Below, piece after piece: positions 1 through 11,577 of a stretch of DNA of 64,000 nucleotides. Positions within the stretch are counted from its first letter, which is position 1; each line of letters begins with the position of its first letter. The notes under the pieces were generated by a model. The model was not told where the DNA came from. It saw nothing but the letters and a program-made list of their open reading frames with translations, and did not search any database. The stretch covers positions 6,843,019-6,907,018 of the forward strand of contig NC_052514.1 of the NCBI RefSeq assembly GCF_014356525.2. Direction: 5' to 3'. Origin of the DNA: Nilaparvata lugens (Eukaryota > Arthropoda > Insecta > Hemiptera > Delphacidae). The position numbers were made by a program, and so were the translations under genes.

Positions 1-376
1 ACTTGGTGCCAGCCTAACAAAGTCAACTCAACTTAATGCCAACCTGACAAAATTATTAATTTAGTTACCAGTTAACAACTGTTTCGAAGTGGTACTCTCT
101 CTAGATTATAGTTCTATAATAACATATGGTATGGACATTTTTCAATTATAATTAAGAGATTGGAATAAGAAGAATATACATGCTAAAAGACGAACTTTAA
201 ACCCTTAAAAACCACCCTTAGAGTTAAAATATTGCCAAAAGATTTCTTAGTGTGCCTCTAAAGGGCCAACTGAACATACCTACCAAATTTGAACGTTTTT
301 GGGCTGGTAGATTTTTAGTTCTGCGAGTGAGTGAGTCAGTCAGCGAGTGAGTGCCATTTCGCTTTTATATAATAGA
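1..376 (-). mobile_element. Helitron-like non-autonomous element, truncated by the window edge
   Basis: This is the reverse-oriented 5' part of a family seen twice more in the window (17392-18075 and 46464-47180). Read on the minus strand it begins TCTATTATATAAAAGCG at 376 and passes into GCGAAATGGCACTCACTC and GACT/CACT-type short repeats. The TC start and lack of a target duplication fit Helitrons; the CTAG 3' end lies outside the window here but is seen in the other copies. There is no coding capacity. Confidence 0.6.
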
Positions 377-808
377 TTAGTAGATTGTAAATCATGTTTA
401 AAATCATAAAATGGAGGTATATTCTACTAAAATTACAAATGAGAGACTATATTTGAGAAACTGGACGATTTGCATTCGAGACTGTATGAAATGGGTCACC
501 GTCCGACCACACCCAAGAGAATTATGGGCTGAGTTTATGGAGGTGCTGTAAATTAGCCACACTAGCCATAGCAGACTGTCACTTAATCGATAGCTGGTAA
601 TTAATTGATTTGGACTAGATACACTAGTTGATGGGGTGGGTAGCATAATCAATAACCAAAGGACATTCAGATAGAACAGATGAGCTTTGAAACATGCAAA
701 CTTGGTGAAGCATTCCTACTATCATTCTAAATTATCACGGAAATTTTATTGCAACATTTCAGAATGCATTGATTCCCAAGAATAAGTGATATCGGGCAAA
801 TGTAAAGA
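377..808. other. Intergenic, nothing recognised
   Basis: AT-rich sequence between the Helitron fragment and the GAA microsatellite. A short minus-strand open frame at 404-652 shows no recognisable domain and is not annotated as a gene. Confidence 0.5.
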
Positions 809-1275
809 TAGAAAGAAGAAGAAGAAGAAGAAGAAGAAGAAGAAGAAGAAGAAGAAGAAGAAGAAGAAGAAGAAGAAGAAGAAGAAGAAGAGAAGAAGAA
901 GAAGAAAAAGAGGAAGAAGAAGGAGGAGGAGGAGAAGAAGAAGAAGAAGAAGAAGAAGAGAAGGAAGAAGAAGAAGGAGAAGAAGAAAAAAGAAGAAGAA
1001 GAAGAGAAGAAGAAGAAGAAGAAGAAGAAGAAGAAGAAGAAGAAGAAGAAGAAGAAGAAGAAGAAAAAGAGGAAGAAGAAGGAGGAGGAGGAGAAGAAGA
1101 AGAAGAAGAAGAAGAAGAAGAAGAAGAAAAAGAGGAAGAAGAAGGAGGAGGAGGAGAAGAAGAAGAATAAGAGTTCTCACGTATCCAACTTCCAACCATT
1201 GGAAAAAGAAGAAGAAGAAGAGAAAGAAAAAAAGGAGAAGAAGTTGAGTAGAAGATGAAAAATAAGAAGAAGAGA
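809..1275. repeat. (GAA)n microsatellite with compound subrepeats
   Basis: Nearly pure polypurine made of GAA/AAG units. A compound block (AAAAAGAGGAAGAAGAAGG followed by GGAGGAGG) recurs near 905, 1063 and 1125, so the tract contains internal duplications. Open frames through it in several frames (poly-Lys/Arg, poly-Leu, poly-Ser) are artefacts of the repeat. Confidence 0.95.
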
Positions 1276-1279
1276 AGAA

Positions 1280-1560
1280 AGATGTAAGGAGAATCTAGCT
1301 CTAGGGTTCAGCCAATAGGAGAACAGTAAGTGAAAGTTTGAATATTAGGGAGGAGCTAGTCTGTATAACAGTCAACCAATCACAGTCTAGTCTTAGTAGG
1401 CCTACGTTAGAAAGCAACCAGTCAGAGAACAGTAGTTCGAGAATATTCTACAGACGTTTGGAAGCAGTCAGTATATTCAGATGCAGTCTGTAAACCAATA
1501 ATAATATAAAACCAGGGACTTTTTCGACCATTTTACAGTCCAGAGGCTTGTTCGTATTAT
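1280..1560. repeat. Dispersed repeat linked to a GAA tract, copy 1
   Basis: Contains AGCCAATAGGAGAACAGTA, AGGGAGGAGC and AGCCAATCACAG-like words that recur in the same order at 47515-47690, also beside a GAA-rich tract. No coding capacity or terminal repeats are seen. Confidence 0.6.
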
Positions 1561-1718
1561 AAATTTATGTTAATTTTTCATATTGATTTCGAGAAAGTCA
1601 CATAGAACACATGATATGTGACTAATTTATGTTTAATGGATGAAAATATTTTCCCAGTACTTGGAGAACCTCTTTGAACCTATATTGTACCGAAGCTGAT
1701 GTTGTAGTTAAAATACAT

Positions 1719-1830
1719 ATTAAATGAATATAAATAAAAATAGAAATCTGAGTACCCTTTTAAAATTATTTAGTCACAAAAGGATACTTAGATTTAAATT
1801 TTTATTTATATTCAAAAGTAGCCCTAAAAA
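1719..1830. repeat. Short inverted repeat containing a CTGAGTACCCTTTTA motif
   Basis: The two halves (about 1719-1765 and 1783-1828) are imperfect inverted copies. The same CAGTACCCTTTTAAATTATTT word and inverted layout recurs at 47200-47315. Unclassified small foldback repeat. Confidence 0.55.
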
Positions 1831-2019
1831 AAGACAATATTAAATGAAATTTATTCTGAAATCCGATACCATTAATTCATCGAAAAATTGATAAGCTAGC
1901 TTTGGTTGGTGGAGTTGTTATCAATCTTTTGTGTGGTAAACCACAAATTAACCCGAAATGAGTTGAATAACGATTGTTAATGTTAAACAATAAAAGCTAG
2001 TTTGTCAAATCTTCAATTA

Positions 2020-2570
2020 AAAAATGGTTGTGACAATTTTATTCGACAGTACTTTCATTTGATTCAAATTCGTTTTTGAAGTATGGAATTTATAATGTAT
2101 ATCTATTGCAAATTATCCACAGTTGTATTTTGTCTTATATTTCAATTCAATTCAAAGTAATTTTTGAAGGATGGGATTTATAATGTATATCTATTGCAAA
2201 AATGGTTGTGACATTTTATTGGACAGTACTTTCATTCAATTCAAATTAGTTTTTGGTTGTATGGAATTTATAATGTATATCTAATGCAATTATTATTCAT
2301 TTATCACAGTTATTTTGTCTAATATTTCAATTCAATTCGAAGTAATTTCTGAAGGACGGAATTTATAATGTATATCTATTGCAAAACTGGTTGTCACAAT
2401 TTTATTGGACAGTACTTTTATTCGATTCAAATTAGTTTTTGAAGTATGGAATTTATAATGTATATCTATTGCAATTTATCCACAGTTATTTTGTCTTATA
2501 TTTCAATTCAATTCAAAGTAATTTTTGAAGGATGGAGTTAATAATGTATAATCTATTGCAAGCTCATTAA
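2020..2570. repeat. Tandem repeat, about 180-bp period, three copies
   Basis: GACAGTACTTTCATTNRATTC recurs at about 2046, 2222 and 2408. Each unit is a dimer of a shorter module containing GGAATTTATAATGTATATCT and TATTGCAA. No coding function is seen. Confidence 0.8.
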
Positions 2571-4266
2571 TTCATCACATACCTCAACTAACAGATCATT
2601 TATTTTCATATAATATACTCCTTACACTGGTAACGTGCATGTAATTGTTTCAAATAGCATGACAATACGACAATCTTGTAAAGTGACATTCATTAGACAT
2701 GAATCATTGCCAATTGAGTCCCAATCATGTTGTGACCTCTTAGCATGACCTCTGTATCGGAATGACTCCTGTGTTGTGAGTTTCACTGCAATCTGTCAGC
2801 ATTGGGTCAATCGGAAGCAATTCTGTTATTTATGGATAATGATGCTGATAGATTATTGACTCCGGTAGCAGATAATGATACCCACTCAATCGATAACTCT
2901 GTTCTCTGTACAATTATGATGAACATAACAAATTGTAGAATAATGGTGTTGTACGGTTGGAGGTGGAATAGAAGAAGAAGAAAAAAAGAGACGAATTGAA
3001 GAGGAGAAGAAGGTAAAGGAAAAAGGAGAAATATTAGAAAAGTTTAAATGAGCTGAAAACGGTAGCAAAACAAAAATACCCAGCAATGACCAATCATTTG
3101 ATATAACTGCAACACCCATTACTCTTATTAACTGTGGTTATTACAGTATATGAGGACAACAAGAAATTTCAAAAAAATAACCGAATTGGAAGTAAGACAC
3201 GGTCGCTAATGGTCTGACGTATTAAAGAATGTTCCACAAAAAATAGGAATCCCAAGATTTGCAGTCGGAAATAGGCTGCAATACCGTTATCATCTTTCAT
3301 TTTCAAGATTGCTTTGTATTATCTTCAGTTTTTGTATGGTTAGCTAGCTACACTTCAGTCAGCATTGGTCAGATGGGAAGCAGTGACGTCATTTGTAAGG
3401 AAAGCTGACTGCCACTATAGTTGTGTGCTATTTCTCAATAGTGACTTCCATACTGTTCATTATTTCACCGTTTTTGGAGTTTATACTTCTTTTTCTTCTT
3501 GTTCGTGTTGTTGTTGTTCTTCTTCTTCTTCTTCTTCGTTGGTTATTTTTTAGTAAGATCCACTTTGAACGCATTCCTTGGAAAAAACATCAATATTTCA
3601 TTCAGATACTGTTTTTGATGGGATATAGTGATTTTATCTATAATATAAGTCTAATAAAGAGAAGAACTGGCTTATACACGTACGGGATAGGAAATTCACG
3701 AATAACGCATCATCTCGTTTGAACTACTCAACATGACACCAAAATAGATGTTTAAAAATGTTTGCAACTTTTTAATAAATGTGTGATTTTTTAGACAATA
3801 TTCTAGTTTCATCTATTTAACCAATGCTCACAGTTCAAAGTGAATCTCGTCATTATGGATAAAGTCTTGGTTATCCGTTCTCTTTCGGTTCCTAGTTATT
3901 TTCAATTCTGTCGGTTGTCTACTGACATTCTTGAAAATAAAAACTCCAGCTGTCTCAGTGAATTATGGATGACAGTCAGTATTCCCGTGGCACAACACTT
4001 GGCAGCTTATCTATTTCTAGTTAAGCTTAGGTGGTCAAATTGGAAACTGTTGGTGTTACTGACGAACAATTAGCATCATTGGAGACAATAATATTACAAC
4101 GAAAATGGAGTTGAATCCAGTTGGAGTTGGAGTTGGATATAATCAACTTATCTTAATAATTACAATAAGGCTACACAATTTTTGCCACCACTAACTTGCT
4201 AGCTATAAGTTTGCTTATAGTTTTATCAATTGATTCATGCATCTATTCATTGAGAGAAATACAAAT
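2571..4266. other. Intergenic, nothing recognised apart from a short (CTT)n tract
   Basis: AT-rich, with a (CTT)n-like tract at 3500-3540. Small open frames (2802-2999, 3365-3722, 3840-4073) have no recognisable domains. The word CACAGTTCAAAGTGAATCTC (about 3830) recurs near 12860, so part of this is dispersed repeat. Confidence 0.5.
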
Positions 4267-4366
4267 NNNNNNNNNNNNNNNNNNNNNNNNNNNNNNNNNN
4301 NNNNNNNNNNNNNNNNNNNNNNNNNNNNNNNNNNNNNNNNNNNNNNNNNNNNNNNNNNNNNNNNNN
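4267..4366. other. Assembly gap of 100 N
   Basis: Exactly 100 N, a conventional scaffolding gap of unknown true length. Confidence 0.99.
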
Positions 4367-4689
4367 TTTATTCCATCTTATTTCTCCCTAACTATACTCT
4401 ATGTTCTTCTTCTTCAGATCCTTGTTTCTCTCCGAGGTCATCAGATTCTCCCAACCCAAATCTCATCTTCCTCATACCAGAGCAACAACAATAGGAAATA
4501 GAGTCATTCAGAATCTTTTGTCCAGTGATGATAACTAAAAATATCCGTTTCTAATCAATCTAACCAAGTGTCTTGTTCATGTCTTTATCCGTGCATCTGT
4601 TACCTAATAGCAGATAAGTCACGGATATAAACCTGAATCTTCAATAATAGGTTTTACGATTCTATCTTCTTATTTCAGTGTCCTTCACA
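4367..4689. other. Intergenic, nothing recognised
   Basis: AT-rich sequence after the gap, with no convincing coding signal. Confidence 0.4.
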
Positions 4690-4850
4690 GACGTCTTGGG
4701 GATTTCCACGCCATCTATACTAACATTAATGTAATAATGTATCATTGTCTATTTCAATGGTGTATTCTATTTATAATTGAATTTATGATTTTTTTTGTAA
4801 TGCAATGTGGAAAATAAATTGATTTGATTTGATTTGATTTGATTTCTTCT
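4690..4850 (+). mobile_element. Probable LINE/SINE 3' end with (TTGAT)n tail
   Basis: An AT-rich 3'UTR-like stretch ends GAAAATAAATTGATTTGATT, and a TTGAT tandem tail runs from about 4819 to 4846. Short tandem 3' tails are usual for several non-LTR retrotransposon clades. No reverse transcriptase sequence is present. Confidence 0.5.
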
Positions 4851-5249
4851 CGTAATTTTGTTGTCGTAATATTTAGTTGGAATGTGTGTTCCAGATCCAA
4901 TTGTTTATCAGAGTTTTTCTCTTTCATAGGGACCTTCAGCTGGAAACAGTAGACATCATGATCGCAAAGGTGCCAGAAATCATGAAGAGACACTTAATGG
5001 CACCAGAATCTCCTAGCTCCAAACCTCGTTGACATCTCTATTATAATTTGATTGTATGGTAAGAGATGACGTGGTAGCTCTCCATAAATGAAGTGACATG
5101 AGTGAAATAAGACGATGATGTTGTCAACATTACAATATTGTGGCTACCAATATATCATATAGTGGTATTGACAGCATCAACGTCTTATTCATAAACTCTT
5201 TAATATTTAGGAGATTGAAAAGGAAGAAGCCTACAGATTTCGTGTGATA
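4851..5249. other. Intergenic, nothing recognised
   Basis: AT-rich sequence with a short open frame overlapping 4754-4993 but no domain, terminal repeat or RNA gene. Confidence 0.4.
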
Positions 5250-5943
5250 TCCTATTATATTAAGCGAGCAACTTCTGTAATTTTATATCTGGTTATTTAT
5301 ATTTATTTATGATTATTCATGTCCAATGGATCTCGAAAACGGCTCTAACGATTTTCACGAAATTTGGAACATAGTAGGTTTATGATATAAAAATTTGATT
5401 GCACTAGGTCTCATTCTTGGGAAAACAAGACATGACATGAAAAGGATGATAACTATTCATCCTTGGAAAAACAGATTATAATTCCGTCTTCTGTTTATAA
5501 CAGAAGATGCGTGGGCCTGTGTGGGAGATCAGCTGTGTAATCAACCAGCTTACCGTATCTTGCGAGAAATCTAGAAATTTTAATAGACTCGATCTAAATA
5601 ATCTGATTTGTTGACATGACATGGTATATCATATATTCAAAGTAAATCATTATTTTACAGTTTTAAGTGATTAGTGAGTGTTATTTTGTTATTCAATTTT
5701 GTTTGTAAATAATCTAAATTAGAAATTTTTTGTTTTTGAAAGTTTGGACTGAAAATTGAACCTGAATTCAAGTGTATGGAACATAACCTACTTTCTGGAC
5801 TATTTTTAGTGTATAAATCAAAATTCGGGGAAGAAACAGTTTCGGCTATGCCTGTTAGTCCTCCCCCAATCATTTTGAAGAATTGTGTTTTGTTTATCAA
5901 TAGTTTATAAGATAAATAACGAGCGAAGCTCGGTGTCCCGATA
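5250..5943 (+). mobile_element. Helitron/Helentron-like non-autonomous element
   Basis: Starts TCCTATTATATTAAGCGAGC and has the block GGATCTCGAAAACGGCTCTA early on. It ends with the perfect hairpin CGAGC-GAA-GCTCG followed by GGTGTCCCGATA. A second copy with the same two ends is at 7227-7651. TC start, 3' hairpin and no target duplication suggest a Helitron-type element, but the end is not CTRR, so Helentron is an inference. Confidence 0.5.
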
Positions 5944-6049
5944 TTGAATAGTGTTATAGGAAAAACCAGAATGTCTCAAAGTGTGGGATTAGTGAGCATT
6001 GCTCAATTAGAGTTACGAGAAAGGATTGACTTTGAAAATCTTCTTTAGA

Positions 6050-6460
6050 ATTAAATTCTCATTCTCAATTCAGACCAAATCAATGTAAATTATTCATCCC
6101 TAGCTGATAAGATAGTCTCTCATTATGTTATCAGTAGGCTATACGTTTACATATATTTTTAGTTTGGATTGTTTTTCAGGCTACGATTGTTTTTTTACGC
6201 TACCATTTCAGACCAAATCAATGTCAGTCATCTTCAGTTGATAAGATAATCTCTCATTATGTCAAGTTTATATCTTCTTTCTGAGTTTGGATTTTTTTTT
6301 TAGGCTACCGATGACTTTTTAGGCTACCATTCTTAATTCAGACCAAATCAATGTCAATTATTCATCTTTAGCTGATAGGATAATCTCTCATCATGTTACC
6401 AGTATACGTTTACATCTTATTTCTAGTTTGGATTATTTTTTAGGCTACCAATATCCAAAC
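6050..6460. repeat. Tandem repeat, about 135-bp period, three copies
   Basis: TCAGACCAAATCAATGT begins units at about 6069, 6208 and 6338. Each unit continues with AGATAATCTCTCATTATG-like sequence and ends with TTTTTAGGCTACC. No coding capacity. Confidence 0.8.
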
Positions 6461-7125
6461 AAAACACAGAGCGAGAAGTGAATGAATCATCAACACTGTC
6501 TAATAAGACAGCTCATCGAGGCGTATCAACTCCGCTGAGACTCACTTTCAACTGACAGCATTCCCCATAGACAACATCAAAAGCTTTCCATTCAAACTAT
6601 ACTGACACTTCAAACTTGTTTACTTTTACGTTTCTCAAACTCTAGTCTGTCAGCAATCCTGGGGATAACATGAATGCTTTCCATTGAAACAATGATGACA
6701 GTATGAAGTGGATTCCAGCTGCCGTGTTCGTCCAAATGCGACGTGAAATTACGCAACAATTTTCGCTACGTGACTGATTTCGGCTTCGTGAAAGCTTTTT
6801 TCAGATCACGATTAACAGATTCGTCACGAAATTATGTCACCGCTCCCCTCTGGTTTCACTGATAGGCCCGAAAGTGATTCTGAATCTATTACTTATCAGA
6901 ATTATTTGTAGCTTTGTTTCCTGGAGTGGTATTCAGAAATAGGTTACTAGGATACTGCATAGAATTTAAAACTATACGTACAATAGAAATTATACAAGGA
7001 AAAGAATTTTAAGTTCAATTCTATTTTATACTGAGATAATAAACTACTTTTTGTCTGAATGAAATACGTTTATAGATGTAAATTACTGAGATATTGCAAT
7101 TATTCAAATGCTAATGAACTCATAA
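6461..7125. other. Intergenic, nothing recognised
   Basis: Unique-looking AT-rich sequence without convincing ORFs. Confidence 0.4.
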
Positions 7126-7651
7126 TCATATTATATTAGCGAGCAATATCTGTATATATTTTTATATTTGGTTATTTATAATTATTTTTATATTTGGTTT
7201 TTTATTTATGTTCAACTGTTAATGTATCCTATAATATTAAGCGAGCAATTTCTGTTTATCTGTTTATATTTTCTATCTGATTATCTGGCTATCTGGTTTT
7301 TTGGTTATTTATGTTCAACGGATCTCGAAAACGGCTCTAACGATTTGCACGAAATTTGGAATATTGTAAGGTTTATGATATAAAAATTCGATTGCACTAG
7401 GTCTCATCCTTGGGAAAACTCGCTGAACGACATTAAAAGGATAATTCTTCCTTGGCTGAAACAGCTGAGACTTTCGTCGTCTGTGGATAGTAAAAAGTGA
7501 GCGAGTGATTCTGTGGAAAATCAAAATATCGCATCCCCGAAATTCATAAGCTGACGTATAGCCAGCTGTAAAATATAAACACGATCATTTTGAAGAATTG
7601 TGCTTTGTTTATCAATAAATAGAAATAACGAGCGAAGCTCGGTGCCCCGAT
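7126..7651 (+). mobile_element. Helitron/Helentron-like element, second copy with a doubled 5' end
   Basis: The full 5' end TCCTATAATATTAAGCGAGC is at 7227, and a second degenerate 5' end (TCATATTATATTAGCGAGC) lies just upstream at 7126. The body shares AACGGATCTCGAAAACGGCT and GCACTAGGTCTCATCCTTGG with the 5250 copy. The 3' end at 7627-7651 has the CGAGCGAAGCTCG hairpin then GGTGCCCCGA. Confidence 0.5.
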
Positions 7652-7654
7652 TTT

Positions 7655-7955
7655 ATTATTAAACGAAAATCCAAATTAAATGCTGTGAATCACCCTGGAG
7701 ACTTCTGCTACTGCAAATATTGACAACAGGGAAAACAGCTAGATGAGAGCTACTATTCAAAAACTATTTATCAGCCAGGGAATGACAAATAATTTTTGAA
7801 TAGCTATCTAGCTGTTCACCCTGCTGTCAATATTTCATTTATTGTATGTATTATGCTATACTGTCAAAATAAAAAAATATTTGATTTATTTGCAGTAGCA
7901 GAAGTCTTCGGGGTGATTTACAGCATTTAATTTGGATTTTCGTTTAATAATAATT
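7655..7955. mobile_element. Inverted-repeat element (about 300 bp)
   Basis: Long imperfect arms: 7658-7720 (containing ATCCAAATTAAATGCTGT and CTTCTGCTACTGCAAATA) is the reverse complement of about 7885-7950. The centre holds a second inverted pair around AACAGCTAGAT. Related sequence recurs at 17305-17340 and 51925-52070, so this may be two fused inverted SINE-like copies and not a DNA transposon. Confidence 0.55.
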
Positions 7956-8318
7956 TATTATAAATACGTTCATGGTGGCAAGATATCCTTATCCATAATT
8001 GAATTAAATCTGATTCATGCTGATTATTTATTCATTGATTGAATTTATTTGAATAATAATGTTGAATTTATCAATGATAATGAGATTTGTTTTGTAGCCT
8101 GAATTCCTGGAATAATATACAGAAATAGAGTAGGTACTCAAATAATAGTTTTTGTTTCAATAATCATAAGGCCTGTTCCTTCTGGAGATTCATAATAATT
8201 CTAATTTATAATAATTAAAAATTATTCATAACAATTGCAGCCGCAATAGCATGTGTCATTGTTCAAATAAAGCAGTGATTACAGCAACATTTAAACCGGA
8301 TTCCCAGACATCGATAAA

Positions 8319-8682
8319 TTCTCGCACTCACATATCGATTATTGTTCGTACGATATTTTGCCGTCCTTATGAATTTGTGGCGAATCATATGATTGCCACC
8401 TGTGATGTTTTCAACTGGTAAAGTTTGTTTATCACTTGCAACAGTTTTATTTTCATATTTATCCAGAGTTCAATTTTGTCATTCCAACATTAAAATTAAT
8501 TCATTATTCATTTATTTCCATTTAATCAATTTCAACATAGGAATCATCGAATTAAATTCCTATAAATTCTATCAGGTTGAACGGAGCTTGACAAACATCA
8601 TCTGTTTAATGTAATAGAATTTATAAGGACGGCGAAATATCGTACGAACAAAAATCGATGAGTATGTGCGGGGATTAACAGT
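8319..8682. mobile_element. MITE with about 55-bp terminal inverted repeats
   Basis: The left arm contains TTGTTCGTACGATATTTTGC and CGTCCTTATGAATT; the right arm is its near-perfect reverse complement around 8620-8678. The AT-rich interior has no transposase. Confidence 0.75.
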
Positions 8683-9540
8683 GACCGTACTGTGAGATTA
8701 TAATTTCCTTATGTTCGAATGGGACTATTCATGGTACTAGATTGGGCTGGGCGTGAAAAGTCTCATTACAGCTCATGGTAATTATATTCTCACTTTACCG
8801 GTCACGTTGACTTACTAATATGTGAGAGATCAGATTTTAGTCTTCACTGAACATATAGGTGGCGAATAGGCTAATAAGGGCTGTGCGAAGGCTAAAAATA
8901 AACTTTCTACTGGTGATATTTTTCAACGTTTTTAGATTTCTATGTTATCAAGCTATCAAAATAGAAAAGTTTTCTCGGGAGAACATTTTTTTTCAATCAT
9001 TACTTTTTGAGATATGAGCGCCTAAATTTAAAATTTTTGGGACAGAGCATTTCAAATTCGGTAAGAGATGAATCCATGATATTGACATGGATAGATTCTT
9101 CATAGTATTGTTGATTTAATAAAATGATAATGTTTCGAAAATATTAATTTTTGAGAGAGTTATTCAATTTACTAAAAATGACCAATAATAACTTCAAGTT
9201 GAGTTATTTTCGGTCATGAGCTGGATATGTGGATAAACAAGATTTCAATGATTAATCAAGAAATATTGATTTCTTTTTATCCAAATTCTAATTAGGCTAC
9301 TTTATTGCAAAAAGATCGGTATCAATAATAATTCCGTTCATCACACGATACTTTATACAATTTCTATAATCAGAAATCGTATAAAAAATGGACATCACAT
9401 AACCTTGACATTAGAGTAGGCTAAGTTCCTACAGTCTGGTGATGACCGACAACAGGTCGAAACGATCATCAGTACCAATGTAAGTGCATTTTTACTCCAT
9501 AAGTGTTTTTAAAATTCAATTTTCTATAATCAGATTAAGA
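8683..9540. other. Intergenic, mostly unrecognised
   Basis: AT-rich. A GTGATGACCGACAACAGGTC plus GAAACGATC-type word near 9440 resembles sequence common in insect retroelement relics. No gene can be supported. Confidence 0.35.
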
Positions 9541-9544
9541 TCAT

Positions 9545-9695
9545 TAAATTTGATTATAAACGGATAGCGGCTGACTTGCGGGAGAGTGGTTGGAGGAGAG
9601 AGGAAGCATTGGATAGGGCTTTGTGGAGAGGCAGACTAAGAGAAAGGAATCCCATTTAAATGGGATAAAACACAGCCAAAGAAGAAGAAGATTAT
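9545..9695 (+). pseudogene. LINE (RTE/L1-like) ORF2 C-terminal remnant and 3' tail
   Basis: A reading frame from about 9562 encodes ADLRESGWRREEALDRALWR and ends in TAA at 9657, followed by a GAAGAAGAAG tail. This basic C-terminus just before a short tandem tail is typical of LINE reverse transcriptase ORFs. Only about 30 codons remain. Recognition is by eye, so the clade is uncertain. Confidence 0.55.
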
Positions 9696-10589
9696 AAATA
9701 ATGATTGAATGATGGTTGATGATAATATTGATTCAAATTGATTAGGTAGCCTACAAGATAATAGACAAAGTATGTACTCACATTGCAGCAAACATAATCC
9801 AGAGTAATCCAATAGGTTATTCCAGCACTGAATTGTATTCGTCACTACACTTTCAGATTTTCTAAATATGAAGCACTAATCCATACACAAAAACGAAGAA
9901 ATCAAGGTATCTTAAAATAAACCTGTCCTGAATATGATAATAAACTGGTATTTCTAACACTCGTGCTTGTTTATAAAGCTCACTTGAAACCAAAAATGCA
10001 TCATCATTGAAGAAAAACACTATGATTCTTAAAATATTGAACTGACAATTGAAATACCCTGGAGATCATTTTGAAATAATTATCCTCATAATGGGTATTT
10101 CTAGAAAATTCGTTATTACAATATGTGAAGTGCTCTAGAGAGCATGGAAGAGGTCTACATAAACTCTGAACCCAAACAAAGGGTTAAATCACCTGGATAT
10201 GAAACCCAGAACTTCTTAACCGTATTTCATTCACAATACTACAGATTTCTTCAAATATTTCCACATAAAATACACTTGAAACACAAAACAGAACGTGGTT
10301 TGATGATTTTGAGTTGAAATTCACCTCCAGTTAACACAAATTTTCACAAAAATCACGTAAGGGATGCTGGATCAACCTTATCACTCACGGGTTCAACGAC
10401 CTCTAGCTGTAACACATGCCAAATCCGGGGGTGGTTTTTCCGCTCCAAAACGAGGTCACAGGGTTGAATTTAGCGGATAAATTCTAAGTTTTCCAGTGAA
10501 AAACGAACGTTTTATGCGTAATATAGCCGAGTTTTAGTGGCAAACTGTTGATAAGAAACTGACTGGCGATGCTAATATTATCAAAAACG
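9696..10589. other. Intergenic, nothing recognised
   Basis: AT-rich and without coding signal. A minus-strand open frame at 9636-9845 overlaps the LINE relic and is not supported. Confidence 0.4.
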
Positions 10590-10800
10590 GACTGGACCTC
10601 CCGAATCACAGAGAGCTACTATCAGACGGCCAGCCGCCGTGGGAGGGAAATCTGAAATTTCCCTCTTGCATGCAAACTTCCCGGTATCCCCGGCGGGCGC
10701 GTGCGAATTTCCCGTTTTTCCCCGGCCGCCGACCCGGCAGCTGGAAAATCGCATTTCCTTGTTTTTCTTCGGCGATTTCCTCGCCGTGTGGTGCACTGTC
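10590..10800. other. GC- and CpG-rich island in AT-rich surroundings
   Basis: About 200 bases of strikingly different composition, rich in CCGG, GCCG and CCCCGG. It contains an imperfect palindrome GGGAAATCTGAAATTTCCC (about 10647) and further TTTCCC words. Open frames run in four frames because stop codons are rare at this composition; none has a recognisable product. Confidence 0.6.
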
Positions 10801-10877
10801 CTTCAAATGACCTTGAGAAATGTACATGACGTGTGGCTTCGGTCAAGTACAATGAACGTTGCAAATAAATAATGTTC

Positions 10878-11577
10878 TATAGTGAGGTCCACGTTATAAT
10901 GGCAGTATTTGATTGATAATGGTGTGCTATAGTGAGGTCCACGTTATAATGACAGTATTTGATCAACTTTGGTTTTGATATCCTTGTCTACCATTCGACA
11001 AAGCCGGTTGTACTATCCATTTCTAGGTCCACAACGATGTCAATTATGTTTTTGACAGTGTAGAAATAAAATCAATTATTGATTAATTCAGAGAATCGGC
11101 ATCGCTATTTTTCTATCTTTATCCACTGTCATTATAACGTGGACCTTACTATATCCTTGTCTATCATCCTATCATCTTTAATAATCTTCCTATAGTGAGG
11201 TCCACGTTATTTAAAGACAGTATTTGATAAACATTGGTGCTGCTATCCTTGTCTATGATTCGACAAAACAGATAATGCTATCCTTTTCTAGCTCGGCAAC
11301 GCTGCCAGATCGGGTTTTAACAATGTAGGAATATAATTGTTTTAAAAAATATTCAATCTCAATAAATTGTGAAATCATTCAACAATCGATCATTGAAAAT
11401 TATTTTAACTTGACGAATAAAATATAATATAAATATAAACAAGAATGTAGTGTTGATATTACATCAGATATACCAGTATATTAGCTATCCTCTATTGAAG
11501 GCAGTTGCAAGGCAAAGAATCGAGAACGCTGTTCCTCTATCTTTATTCACTGCCATTATGACGTGGACCTCACTATG
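10878..11577. mobile_element. Cluster of mariner-type MITEs (TATAGTGAGGTCCACG family)
   Basis: Contains a solo end at 10878-10926, one element at 10928-11153 and another at 11191-11577. Both full elements have inverted termini TATAGTGAGGTCCACGTTAT, with a TA at each end that fits a Tc1/mariner TA target. Internal GATATCCTTGTCTA-like words are shared. Other copies are at 42102-42468, 49491-50303, 34663-35221 (degraded) and 54003-54434 (divergent). None encodes transposase. Confidence 0.85.

Noticed and set aside
746..1247. Long open frames of poly-Leu, poly-Ser and poly-Lys/Arg
   Set aside because: They are translations of a GAA microsatellite in different frames and strands.
10581..10872. 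Several overlapping open frames on both strands in the GC-rich island
   Set aside because: Low stop frequency at high GC explains them; no frame has a recognisable product.
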